Assembly: GCA_037157565.1 (NCBI GenBank)
Contig: JAZHRO010000063.1
Span: forward strand, 152,880,501 to 152,944,500
DNA from: Thalassia testudinum
Taxonomy: Eukaryota > Streptophyta > Magnoliopsida > Alismatales > Hydrocharitaceae
DNA: 64,000 nt
Direction: 5' to 3'
Part shown: positions 44,839 through 56,124 of the stretch, one piece after another
Layout: every line of letters begins with the position of its first letter
How positions within the stretch are numbered: position 1 is the stretch's first letter
Program-made: the position numbers and the translations under genes
Notes under the pieces: model-generated
Told to the model about the DNA's origin: nothing
What the model saw: the letters and a program-made list of their open reading frames with translations, nothing else
Database searches by the model: none

Positions 44839-47098
44839 TGATCTCAAAAATACGTGTTTTGTTAAAAGTGAGTTTTGATGTCGTTGTAACGTGTATCTTT
44901 GCAATCAACTTTTACAATTTATATTCCTAGATAGTGGAGTATCTAGGGTCATCCAAAGAGGCCAATTCATTAGTCACAAAGAATGGGTTCTCTCTCTGAC
45001 TCTCAAATCAACACATAACTTTTTGCATTTTTTATTTTATTGTTTTTAGGGTTTTTAGAAACAATCAAGTTTTGTGCGAAGATGAATTACACTACAACTA
45101 ACCGTAAGTGACAATAATGAAGTCTTCGCCTCTAAGCTCACCCTAGGCAAGTGTGACTAGGGTAATTAGAAGAGAAGAGTGTGATGTGCACTACACTAAT
45201 CGAGAAGAAAAACACACTAATTTCAAACATGAACTTGGAAGGCAATGAAAATTTGTATTACTAGTAGAGTAAAACACAGGTAGAGGAATGCTTCTACAAG
45301 AACCTTAAACTACTAGCTAACACAAAAGGTAGAGCAAAAGATAAAGAAGAAGGGGTGATTCTGGTAGAAGATCCAGGTGGCCCTTGCTCCAAGTGTGGTT
45401 GCCCCACACTTGAAAAGAGCTCTCCTTCTCTTCCTTCTTCGATTGGTCTTCCTTCAAGCTCTTCCTCCAAGGTGGGTGCCAACTACCTTGATGAAGATCC
45501 TCCTTGCCTGGCCATCCCCTCTAGGTTGAAGATGACCTCCTCCTTAGCGTGGCTAAGGGAGAAGAAAGAGAGGAAGAAGGCACCAAGGGGGCAAGTAGGT
45601 TGCCCCCTTGATCTTCTTCTCTCCTTCTTCATTGGCGTGGATGTAAGAATCTAACTAATGGTATGGGTGGAACCTATCTAATGGAAAGGAGGTGGTTTTT
45701 TTATGGTAGTTAGGAGGGATATATATAGGAGTGGAGAAGAGAGTTAGAGTGGCTTTTGGATGTCATGTTAGGATTGGATGATGAGGGTAGTTAGGTGATC
45801 CAAGGAAGGAGGTATGTTGGCACCAAGTGAAGGGTTGGGAGAGGGGTAGTTAAGGGGAGGAACCACCCCTTGGTGGATGTCCAAGGTAGTGGTTATTCAC
45901 CTTATTTTGGTGCCAATTAGGATAGGTTCTAGAAGGGGGGTTAGTTGTAGGGTGGTGATGGCTTGAAGGGGTAAGTGTAGGGTTAAGATGGGGGTAAATT
46001 TTGGAGGGAAAAGTGGCACCAAGGGGGGGATTAGTTATAGGCATTTTGGTGCCACTTTTGTTGTGCCTTTTGGTGATGGTTGAGGGGCCAAGAGATGCCA
46101 ATGTTGGCGCCAAAAGAGAAGGGAGGTGGAGGTAGCTTAGGTGGACTATAGGTAGGCTTAGTTGGTGGAGCTAGTTAGGTAAGGTTTAGGGTTAGGTTTT
46201 GGTGCCAAGGAGATGAACTAGCTAAGCTAAGCTAGCTTATCTAGTAGGTAGTAGGGTTGAAACCATAGGGAGCTAGGGTTTGGGGAAGAGGAGTTAAGGA
46301 AGGAATGTCTAGAGTTGAACTGGAGCTGGTAGCTACTGAAGGGAGTTGCAGGGAGCTACTTTAGCTGGCTTAGCTTGCTAGGTCTTTGCTAGCTGCTAAG
46401 CCAACCTAAAGTAAGCTGGCTTTTGCTGAAATATGATGAGGTGAGCTGGGTCTGATTTTCCCAAGGAGGACCTAGCTAGCTGGAGTAGCTAAGGTAGCTT
46501 AACTAAACTAGGTTGAGCTAAGTGGAGTCCCTGAGAGTTGGACTTGAGCTGGCCTAAGCTATATGAAGTCATCTTTAGCTGACTTGAGTTGAGTGGAGCT
46601 GGAAGTAGCTAGACATGAGTTGAGGTGGACTCCAGTCAACTTAGATGAGCTAGCTAGAGCTCCCAGTGAACTGATTGGAGCTAAGGTGAGCTAGAATCAA
46701 CTATGTTGAATGGGATCTGAGCTAACTTGAGCTAGGGTGAGCTAAGATGAGCTATCCTGAGCTACCATTCAGCTAAGATGAGCTAAATGGAGCTTCATGG
46801 AGCTAACCCTAACTCAAGTGAGCTAGTATTCAGCTATGATGAGCTGGATTTGGTTGGGTCCCAGCTAGAATGAGCTTCCTCTTCACCAATTTCCTTCTTG
46901 AGTGCTAGGATTTTAGGGATCTAATTATCTGTTCATCCCTAACACTCAAATAAACATGTCAAAAGCACAACAAAATATGCAATGCATGCCTAACCTAATT
47001 GATGCCTAAATGCAGCCCAAAAACCCATTTGTGAAGTTAAAATCCTAAGAGCTAGGTTTTTTTAGGATATAAGATTGATGATAAACTGGCGTTTATCA
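44839..47098 (-). mobile_element. Solo LTR S with exact TSD
   Basis: 2260 bases from TGATCTCAAA to TTTATCA, flanked by GAGAG at 44834-44838 and at 47099-47103. There is no primer site or interior, so it is a recombination product of a full element. Orientation is inferred as minus. The LTR start is the hairpin TGATAAAC/GTTTATCA at 47079-47098. A TATATATA box is at 45719-45728. An R-U5-like block ('ggagtatctagggtcatcc...gagg') near 44934 resembles that of other Athila LTRs. It splits M between gag and protease. Confidence 0.92.
46180..46890. repeat. AGCT/GAGCTA-rich array in solo LTR S
   Basis: Dense, irregular repetition of the tetranucleotide palindrome AGCT in words such as gagctaa, agctagct and tgagctgg over about 700 bases. 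It lies some 450-1170 bases upstream of the minus-strand TATA box, the same relative place as the GACGTC array in H. Confidence 0.75.
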
Positions 47099-47103
47099 GA
47101 GAG

Positions 47104-48772
47104 TGGCTCAGATAAGGTGGATCCTGAGTCAACTTGCTACTACGAGTTGCAACAGAATTTAGTCCTGCCTAACTTTGGTTTGGAGTTGGCAAAAGTGGTG
47201 GTTGCTGCTGATATCCCGAGTATGATGTCAAAGCCTCCATCCCGTTGGGTGATGGAGCAGAAGGGGCCTGGTAAAGATAGTGTTCTTGGCCCGAATTTGG
47301 ATTCACAATGCACCTCTAGTTTTGCATGTTATTCGAATTCGGCAAATGCTGAGATGAAAGTGCACTAGGCTGGTGAGAATTCGCCATCTATGCGAGCTGA
47401 TTTCGAACCTCCATGATCTCGTCTTTGTGCTATTTTTGCATAGCCGCATTGGTCTTTTGAATGTCAGCCAAGGTTTGTAGGATAAGAGTCATTTGATCTT
47501 CCCTTTATGGCCTGCATTAATAATTTGGATTGGGCCTAGGCTGAGCAGGCTGATATGGGTGTGGAGCTTGTTGTCGGAGCTAGAATTGAGATCTCAGATT
47601 TTAATTATTCCTTGACCAAGCAAAGTTGGGATGATTACGCCATCCAGGGTTATAAGTGTTAGAGAATGGATCATTCTGGATGGCGTGGAGATCCTTGCAG
47701 ATCTGAGGAACTCCAGAGAAGTCAGAATATAAGGGTTTAGAGTTCCCCCAACTAGAGCAGGTAGTTCCAAAGTTTTCTCCAAAACCAAGATCAAACGGGG
47801 GTGGATATGAGTCCATCCCCTAGTAAGAGTGCTGATAAATGTTATGCATAGCCTTCGTACTGGAGGGCGGTTGCACATATGTGCTCTGCTATGCTGAGGT
47901 GGCTCTCTACAGATGTTGGGTCAATTCATCCACCTTCTTCTCAATAACAAAGACCTTGTCCAGGCAACTAACCATCAATTCCAGATCGACGGATACGGAC
48001 AAGCCTTGAGTCTCGTGTGTTCCCCATGTGTTTGTCAATGCCCGGGTAGTCATCTAGTCGAACATACCCATAGATCCATTATTTATGGTGTTCTCACACA
48101 TATTCTCAAGAATCTCCCAAATGGTATCTTCATGCTGACTCATGATGTTGCTACCACAGGTTGCATTGACAAAGAGTCTGATATCCTCACGGAGTCCCTG
48201 GTAAAAAGATTGGACCTGTTCCTATTTAGGAACTCCATGATGAGGCATTTTCGCATGAGATCCAGATCCCCATGAATTGGTTCTCCCAGGTTTTGCATAA
48301 AGTGCATGATTTGGTGCCTCAAAGCATTTGTCTGACCAACCGGGAAAATTTTCTTTAGGGATTTTAAATTGGAGTTTAGCCCAAGTGTTGATCCGACGAG
48401 TCAAAGTTTGGTACTAGTGGGCAACCTTATCCATGAGGGAGAAAGAGAACATCTTCATGAGCAAGATATCATGATTTTGAATAGGTGGCTTGAAGGTCTA
48501 GGCCAGATGTTTCAACTGCTGAATGTGCTGGAAAGGATCTTCAAAATTAAGCCCATGGAATTTGGGGATAGCATGAAGCATATTGGGCTTGAGTTCAGTA
48601 TTAGGTCCTCCAGCTAGGTTTTGAACTCTAGGTTCAATTGCTACCACAGTGGGATTGTAATGATCTCATATCATAGGACACTGCGGTGGGTTCATGAATG
48701 CCTGAAATAGATCATTGAGGCATTGTAGCTGATTCTAGAGATTAGGTTCTTTTTCTTAATTCTCCATGGATA
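47104..48772 (-). pseudogene. Athila gag (element M)
   Basis: The minus strand shows gag motifs in order: NLAGGPNTELKPNMLHAIPKFHGLNFEDPFQHI, LLMKMFSFSLMDKVA, YQGLREDIRLFVNATC, then DPFSNTYNPGWRNHPNFAWSRNN (47601-47816). Stops and frameshifts are frequent. This is the particle protein of M. It is separated from the protease by solo LTR S. Confidence 0.82.
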
Positions 48773-49921
48773 TAGCTGAAGGAGATCTGGGCTCAGAAGT
48801 AGAAGGTTGGAAGAGATAACAATATGATCGAAAGGTAGCACAAACAAGTGAGTTGAGGCTTGGCCTCGATGGGAGTGAACTGCTAATGGAGGTCTCAAGG
48901 GTGGTCTTAAGGACCTCTTCGCGAGAATGCACTAGTGAGCCAAATGAGGAATAGAATGCGCAATGGACCCAATCGAGGCACCCAAAAGATCTTTGGATGA
49001 CTAAGGAGGTTAGAGGCGGATGATACCTCTTGATCAGAAAATCACTCACTCGAGAAATACTTTGGCAGCTAGGAAGGGAGAGCCCTGCAAAGACCCCTAC
49101 ACAGTAGAGCATCCCCACGGGTTACAAGGTTTCCCCACCTGACCTTCCTTGTCACTGAGAATCCAAGTAGACTGGAATGAGAAACTTGACCCCTTAAGTC
49201 TACCAATTTTAATCCTGAATTATGATGCTTTTAATTTCACTTGAACTTTAGAATTGATTGTGATTTGTGACCTAATTTTAAGGTTGGTTAACCCACCATG
49301 TGGGTCAACTTCACCTACCCTAAAATGTAGGATGAGTTGGATAATGAACCCAAAATCACCCTGAGGGGTTTGCAAGCAGGTTATTAAGTCCCATGTTTTA
49401 AGGATTCAAGTGAATGTTAGAGCCTTCTTTTAAGGTCTTCTTGGTTAAGTCAATTCAATCAAGGATTGGGTGACACACAATATGGGAAATCAATTCTATT
49501 TTAATTCATGCAAGTGTGTTTTCCTCAAACCCTAAAAATAGAAACCCTAATTTGGCTCTTGTCCAAGTCCAATTTTTTCCAAATGTGGCACCTAGGGCTC
49601 AATCAAGAAAGTGAATAGCCCTAGGCACCTTAAATCCTTAGTAGGTGTAGAGTTTTGGATGGGGATATCTAAAATAAATCAAATCAGGCAACTTAAGTCA
49701 TTAAATCTAATAAGGAATGCGAGTTGATCTAAATTGATTCCTCCTTTTAATCCTTTCCAGAAACAGGGGCTTAAGAAAAAGGAAACAAGATTACCTGCCC
49801 CTGGAGTGGCTGTCATGCAGCTGATCTTCTTCCGTGTACCTCGCACAACCACAACAAAATAGATAAAACAAATTAGAATCAGATCAGAAATTGTAATCAA
49901 TGAAATCAAACTGCACGTTGC
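48773..49921 (-). other. Leader of element M
   Basis: Noncoding region between the primer site and gag. The part at 48965-49205 is very similar to the leader of non-autonomous element D (29483-29735). No credible intron or frame is seen. Confidence 0.65.
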
Positions 49922-49939
49922 TCCTCGACAATGACGCCA
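49922..49939 (-). other. Primer-binding site of element M (tRNA-Asp type)
   Basis: 14 of 18 positions agree with the tRNA-Asp 3' end, three bases from the LTR. Decayed, like the rest of M. Confidence 0.7.
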
Positions 49940-49942
49940 AAA

Positions 49943-49983
49943 TGTTCGGGCGAAATCATTGTTATTTAAGGAATGAGTTGTAG
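49943..49983 (-). repeat. 5' LTR of element M, end piece
   Basis: TGTTCGGGCG... is the end of the M 5' LTR next to the primer site. It resembles the TGTTTAGGAC end of the D LTR. It is interrupted by solo LTR F at TGTAG and resumes at 51681. Confidence 0.7.
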
Positions 49984-51675
49984 TGATGTAAACATGTTTA
50001 TATCACATAAACTACCTATTTATGCGTGTTCTTAAGCATAAAATTGCATCACATACTAAAAATATTGCATAACATGCATTAACTTGCATTTAGATTACTC
50101 TGAATAAAATATAGGTTAATTATCTCCTTTTATGGCCAGGGAAGGGCAACTTATTAATCAAAGCCTCGGATCGAAGATCTAATCATACGGATCTAATTAG
50201 GGCGACGATTGGAGTTCAACGACTCCAAGATCGCCCTGATCGGACATCCGTAGCACTAGATAGAGACTGAGGAACCATGAAGATCAAGGACCAAGATGGT
50301 GTTAATCTACACCTCAGACGACAAATCCAACTGCATGGATGGGTTTGGATCAGCGATCGCAGCCTAACGGCGTAAAAATCAATTCAATCAGACACCCGTG
50401 GCACCATCTACAACACTCAGAAGATGGACGGCCTAGATGGCGCCACGTGGTGCCATCATAGTCTCCCAGCACCGGCCGCAGCTCTTCTCTTCTTCAACTG
50501 CTTAACAAATCTGCACTGTTGGATGCTCATCCAATGGCTGCACGCACACGCACACAAATTCATCCACGAACCTCAACTGCACGCGTAGCGCAGCAGTTAA
50601 GGCGCTGCGAAGGCAGGAGATGTGGGTTCGACTCACATGAGCAGCGCCCCTCCTTGCGTGCGGGTGTGCTATCACAGCCGTACGATCAAGATTGAGTGAA
50701 ACGGATCAGCCAATAGCGGCCACCGCGATCAGACACGTAGCACAAACGCCTGATCGCATGTAGGCGCACGACACTGGCGAGGGCAATTTTAGTCATCTGA
50801 TCTCTTGATCGGATGGCTGAGCACGCGTGGTTGTGCTTAGGCATTGAGGCAACGAAGGCGAGGGGGCATGTGCACAGTGCGCACACGTTCAAGCCACGTT
50901 CAGGCCTTTATCTGTCACTAAAGGTCCTGAATTAATGTTTCTGATGTTGAAATGTCCAAAATGCCCCCACTCCTTGCAACTATAAAAGGAGACCCCTACC
51001 CTCCGAATTTCTCATTCCTTCTTTTCTTCTCTCACCCCTTCCAAAGCTCTAAGAGCTTGTCCCACGCTCGGGATGCTCCTCTAGAGTAGAAATCTTAATT
51101 TTTCCACCTTCGTCCCCCTTTGTGGAGTATCTTGTAGTTGTCCTCTCTCTGCATTCGAGAAGCGGATCCCGCGACGACGATGACGTGCTACTTTGTTCCC
51201 ATTCCTCTCACTTCATCCTCCTTCTTCCCACTCCATTCCCCATCTTCCAGGCGTCGTCCCATCCAGCTCGTCCTCCAAGCGATCGTTGAGGAGGATATCT
51301 CTCTCTCCATTCTCTTTACTACTTTCTAGTATAGATTTTCCGCTTTCTAGTCATAATGAGTAGTGTAATGTATACTTTTTGATAATGAAATCCATGTTTA
51401 TTCTACATCCCTTTTGCTTTATTTGTAATATTCTCTCTCTTCTATTTATTATTTGTTAAATAGATAGTTAGTTTTTGACCAGCTACTCTATTTCGTGACA
51501 AACAAAATAAAATGCGTATTTTTAATCAAATGTTCGCCTCCCTATGTTCGACCTGGAACTTCTTTTCGACTTTTCAGTATAAATTTTATTTGTTGAATGG
51601 ATTTCTTCGCGACTCAAACTACAACGACAGGTTTTCAAATCCGATTCCGAAAGCATAGTCATCCGCCATTCAACA
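49984..51675 (+). mobile_element. Solo LTR F, A/B family, exact TSD
   Basis: 1692 bases, TGATGTAAAC to TTCAACA, flanked by TGTAG (49979-49983 and 51676-51680). It belongs to the LTR family of elements A and B, with a TATA box at 50981-50988. It carries a tRNA-like segment at 50583-50650. Confidence 0.93.
50583..50650 (+). other. tRNA-like segment with A and B boxes in LTR F
   Basis: TAGCGCAGCAG (50586-50596) fits the polymerase III A box TRGYNNARNNG at every position. GGTTCGACTC (50625-50634) fits the B box GGTTCGANNC, 39 bases downstream. ATGTG/CACAT around the B box can form a five-pair T arm. No full acceptor stem is visible, so this is not a tRNA gene. Diverged versions occur at about 56725-56790 and 62714-62780 (B) and 3066-3120 (A). 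Confidence 0.5.
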
Positions 51676-51680
51676 TGTAG

Positions 51681-52270
51681 TATAGGACAAAATCTCTCAA
51701 ATCATTTAAATTTATAAACTTAGATTTAGAAAGTGGAGTCCGAGATCGTTCGCAGGGAGCAACTGATAGCAATTTAGTCCACTAATCACAATACATTCAA
51801 AAATATGATCAAAACTTTGCTCAGATCAAAACAGAATAATATATCGATGAAATCAAATTTTAGAATGCAAAAAAGATTAGGTTAAAGTGGTGATTTAAAT
51901 CACCAATTTAACCCTATATGTTTAAGCTCAATTAATTCAAATAAATACACGATACTCTCAATAAATAATCCACGTCAATCAAGTTTCAGTAATGCCACTG
52001 TAACTTCAATGCTACAGTGCTCAGACGTTGGCCTTATGTATTAGATGGCTTAAGTGTTAAGCCTCAACAAGCACAGCTCCACAAGAGGCACCAATAGCAC
52101 AAGGCTCTCTCTCTCTTAAGAGCCTCAGAACCTTCCCTTTCTTTCCTTCATGCCTCAAGAGAGGCTCAGCATAGGCTCAAGGCTTCTCAAGGAATTTCAC
52201 TAAGTACTAAGAGAAGAGGTAATAATCGACTTTCTGCGACATGTTAATTAATCACTCACAATCAAGTGCT
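51681..52270 (-). repeat. 5' LTR of element M, remaining part
   Basis: Continues the LTR after solo LTR F: 'gtagtataggacaaaatctctc' then 'agtggagtccgagatcgttcgcaggg', the U5 motif seen in other Athila LTRs, then AT-rich and CT-rich sequence. U3 is missing; it is cut near 52270 where element G begins. Confidence 0.6.
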
Positions 52271-52285
52271 ATTGTCGGGTTTTTA

Positions 52286-52303
52286 TCCCCAGCAACGGCG
52301 CCA
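52286..52303 (-). other. Primer-binding site of element G (tRNA-Asp)
   Basis: TCCCCAGCAACGGCGCCA, 17 of 18 positions equal to the tRNA-Asp 3' end. It marks a minus-strand element whose interior is almost wholly deleted to the left and whose 5' LTR lies to the right. Confidence 0.85.
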
Positions 52304-52307
52304 AAAA

Positions 52308-55300
52308 TAATTTGAAGCGATCGATCATGGTTCGTATAAAAATCATCGTTATTGTAGTATATGTCACAAATACAAACCGTTATCGTATCAATTTTATTTA
52401 ATTACATAATTTTTACTAGTTTATTCCAGGTTGTTCATTTGGAGGTAGTTATTGATATACATTACTCTCTAAGTCCAATATTATTCTTTAATTCCAAAAA
52501 GATTGGTTTTATGTACAATTATGAATGAATTAATTAATGAATGATCAATGAATGACATTATAACTCAATTATATACAATAAAATGAACTAAAATGCTTGC
52601 AAACACATATATACAAATAAGCATCAAGCACTATAATTAAGTACTATATACTATCTATTTATACTTATAATAACAATAATGACATATACATACAATAATA
52701 AGTAATAATATGTACTATACTAACTTAACTTAATATACTAACATATACAGAAATATATATAGTATATATAGCAACATATATAAATGTCGCTAAACCATAG
52801 GAAAAGTATGTACATAAGCTAAGGTAAAAACTAGGGTCTATAGTGACACTTATTCTATCTACAGTGACAGATTAGTCTATTACTAAAGCTATACTGTTAT
52901 TTATGTACATATATAGCTCAAACATTACTTAGACTACGTATACTTCTTATACATATTATTTATTTACAATATACTATATGCATGTATTTATTACATATAT
53001 ACATACGCACATATACACTTAATTTATTCTTCTTCTTCTTTGTTCAATCTTAGTTAACCCCTTATTAACCCTTACTTAAAACAAAATTAGGTTTTTTAAT
53101 TAGCGGGTGGCCTTTTCGAGGGATACACAGCACCCTCTCGGGTGGGACTAGACCTCTACTAAGGCCACCCTGATTCATTAATTAACCTCTTAATTCTAGT
53201 TCAAGCTTGTTAATGGGCTCATTCTAGCCCACGCACAGTGCCAGGCCCCCGACCCGCACCGCACACACTAATCTCATTTCAAACCATGGCCATGGTCTCA
53301 TGCTCGAAGGGATATAAGGGGTAATGGGTTTTGGGTGCCCGATGCACATGACGACTGATAGGGATAGGAAGAAAAACAATTTATGTGGCACCGGGCATTC
53401 TGCCACTCACGATGTGGCGATATAGTTGCACCTCTTCAGGCACTGCTGCTTCCAGCGTAGCCGTTCTGATTTGGGATTTTTGGCCCTCGATTTGAGGGCC
53501 ATAAATTATTATAATTAAAAATTAAATTATATGGTATTAAAGTATTTACATAGGGGCTACAAGATTATATAATTTATTTACAAAATTAATTATATTTACT
53601 ATATAAATAAATTAGTCAAATTTTACAATTTTTACATACTGATTATTGGGTTTATTTCCTAATTAATGGTTAAATTAGTTAATTAATGGTCTAATTGACC
53701 TTGCACAGAGTTAATATACATGTTAAAGTATTTAATACGCATTCTTATTGTATTTTACAATATTTATTTTAATTTATTTATATTTAAATAGATAAATTCA
53801 AGGTGTATACATATAATTTAAGTTATAAATAACATAATATATTATAAATATAGTTAAATTAACTTAATTTACTTAAAATACAATAATACAAATATGCAAT
53901 ATAAGTTAGTTCAGTTATAACTTAATTTGCTAATTTATTTTAATTTAATAAATTCAATATTTATTACAAATATATAATTAAATTATATTATAGGTGTTAT
54001 AATGTACTATATACATATATAAATACATATATACAGTATCATTAACAAATAAGGTTATTTATAGGGGTTTATTGATTTATTTAGTTTATAGTACATATAA
54101 GTTAAAATAATTAATAGTTAAGTATATAAATAAGTTCTGTAGAGTTTATCTTAAATATATAATTTATAATATATAATATATATATATATATAAGTTATTT
54201 ACACCTATTATACATTTATTTTACATCATATACATATAGCTTACTATATAACTTATATTTACAAGTATATACATACTATACATAGTATTTTTAGGTACTT
54301 TTGTAATTTTTCTTCCTTTTATGATTTTTATATCTTTTATAGATGAAGGGGATGAGAGAGAAAGAAAGAGATGAGAGAGTGTGTGTTTTTCGTGTTTTTA
54401 TATATAAAGGTCTTTTGTTAAGTTTTAAGGTAGACTAAACCGTCGGCTAATGTGTTTTACCAAGCCGAGGGTTCAGAATGTCTTGAAACTTGGCATATGT
54501 GTAGAAATTTACCTAATCTTCACTAAGACAGGTTTATTTTATTTTTTTGAACTTTTTATATCTTTTTTATTTATTTACAAAGTTCAGCTCATTTTAAGGT
54601 CTTCAAAATATTTTAAAAGAGAACCTAAGACCCAAAACTCTAATGAATGGCTGGGATGGCAGTGAGATTGCTCTAAAACATTCAGCACACTACATTCAAT
54701 ATGTATGAACAATTAAACTTAATTTCTACTGTGATTTCATCCAATTTCTAAATATGGATAGTTGGATACAAGTTTATGGCTGACAAAGGAATTTATATAC
54801 ATGATTACAAGCAATTCACGTTGAATTTAACACTATCAGTACATGAAAGCTTGTTACAAAGTAAACTACACATTACAGCACATGTCAGCCATTTAACATT
54901 CCAATCTTAGCCACTGCCTTATTGATTTAGATCACCCAGTAGGAGCAACAACTGTATCAGCTGCTACTGCAGCAGCAGTGACACTGCTACTGAGATTCAG
55001 CAGAGTAGTAGCACATCAAAAGCAGCAGTAGCTACATGAGCTACTGAAGTTCAGCAATAGCTGCTATCAGTAGCTAGAAACTTCAAGCAGATGTCTTAAA
55101 AAACATTCAAGGGCTATTGTTGCAACCCAATCTTCCCATTTTGCAATCAAAGCCAAACTCTAGCTGATAATGCTCAAACCGTTCTAATCTAATACATTCT
55201 CCTTGTCATAGACAACAAAAGAGAATGAGATTGAATTGGAAATCAAACTCTTGAAAATGTAGCTACTGAAGCAACACTTTACTCTGATGGACTGCGATTC

Positions 55301-56119
55301 AAAGCACAACAGAAATCACCTCAAAATCTGATCAGGCTTAAAAATCACATTGAAATCACTTTGGGATGTTCAACTCTACATCAAAAAATCCCTGTCAACA
55401 TTTTCTTTTCAAATCAGAGATAAAACTACTGATCTAACACCTTCCTCATGCTATAGACAGCATGAAGGAGGGTCTTAGATCAATCCATTAAATTCAACAT
55501 AAATCCCAGTTCTCTAAACCTTAAGGAATATTGACAATTCCTTAGGTGAAAAATTAGAATCAAAAGAATGCAATCCACATAGAAATACAAGGGAGAGAGC
55601 CTCAAATCAACAAGGTTGATTTTCCTTGGCTTTCTACACATTGAAGATCAAAACATCCCAATTCAAACCAAATTCAAATATGGCTCATCTGGGAAGAATT
55701 TCTTCATGGATAAAATCTCATATTCACTGCCAATGATTGAATTAAATAGAAACTTATCAATTCACTTGATCAAAAATCCTTTAAAACTCAATTTGATCAA
55801 AATCTTGCAATCTTGCATTGAAAACCAAATTAAAATCAATCAAGCAAACTGATTCAATTTAAAACCAGATTAGGGGTTTTGGTGGAAAATCTGAAATGGA
55901 TGGGAGACCCCTAGATGGATTTGAGCGCAAATCCTCATCTCAAAGCTTGAGAGCAAAGCGATGAGGGTTTGACTCTAATGGATGGGTGAATTGCGAAGCA
56001 GAAATTAAGGGAAGTCAGAATGCAAAGTGAAAAACATGAGGGGGAATCAATGATTAGTGGGGGATGAAATCATCTCCTCTGATCTGAAGTGATCAAAGGA
56101 GGTGGAATGCATGGATTCT
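52308..56119 (-). repeat. AT-rich LTR of element G (part 1)
   Basis: It begins next to the G primer site and has an Athila-like U5 block ('ttattccaggttgttcatttggaggtag', near 52420-52450). It is extremely AT-rich, with 'tatata' runs between 52560 and 54330, apart from a GC-richer island at 53100-53470. A CAG/AGT trinucleotide-rich patch lies at 54950-55075. No open frame has a recognisable domain. The far end of the LTR is not in the window, so part of this may be flanking DNA. Element B interrupts it at ACACT. Confidence 0.5.
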
Positions 56120-56124
56120 ACACT

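Larger units (their letters stand above)
15121..52270 (-). mobile_element. Element M: decayed Athila retrotransposon, split by nested insertions
   Basis: On the minus strand, from right to left: 5' LTR pieces (51681-52270 and 49943-49983), primer site (49922-49939), leader, gag (47104-48772), protease (44130-44804), RT (about 42592-43735), RNase H (36697-37042), integrase (35973-36684 joined to 17890-18422), noncoding tail, polypurine tract and truncated 3' LTR. Insertions C(+D), H, S and F account for the gaps. The M frame resumes across C with one TSD copy removed. Many stops and frameshifts show that M is old and dead. The M sequence itself is about 11 kb, close to a normal Athila length. 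Confidence 0.85.

Noticed and set aside
50583..50650. A functional tRNA gene
   Set aside because: A and B boxes are present, but I cannot build an acceptor stem or a normal anticodon arm; kept only as tRNA-like.
55616..55852. 78-aa frame in the AT-rich G region
   Set aside because: Short, Asn/Ile/Lys-rich as expected for AT-rich DNA, no homologue recognised.
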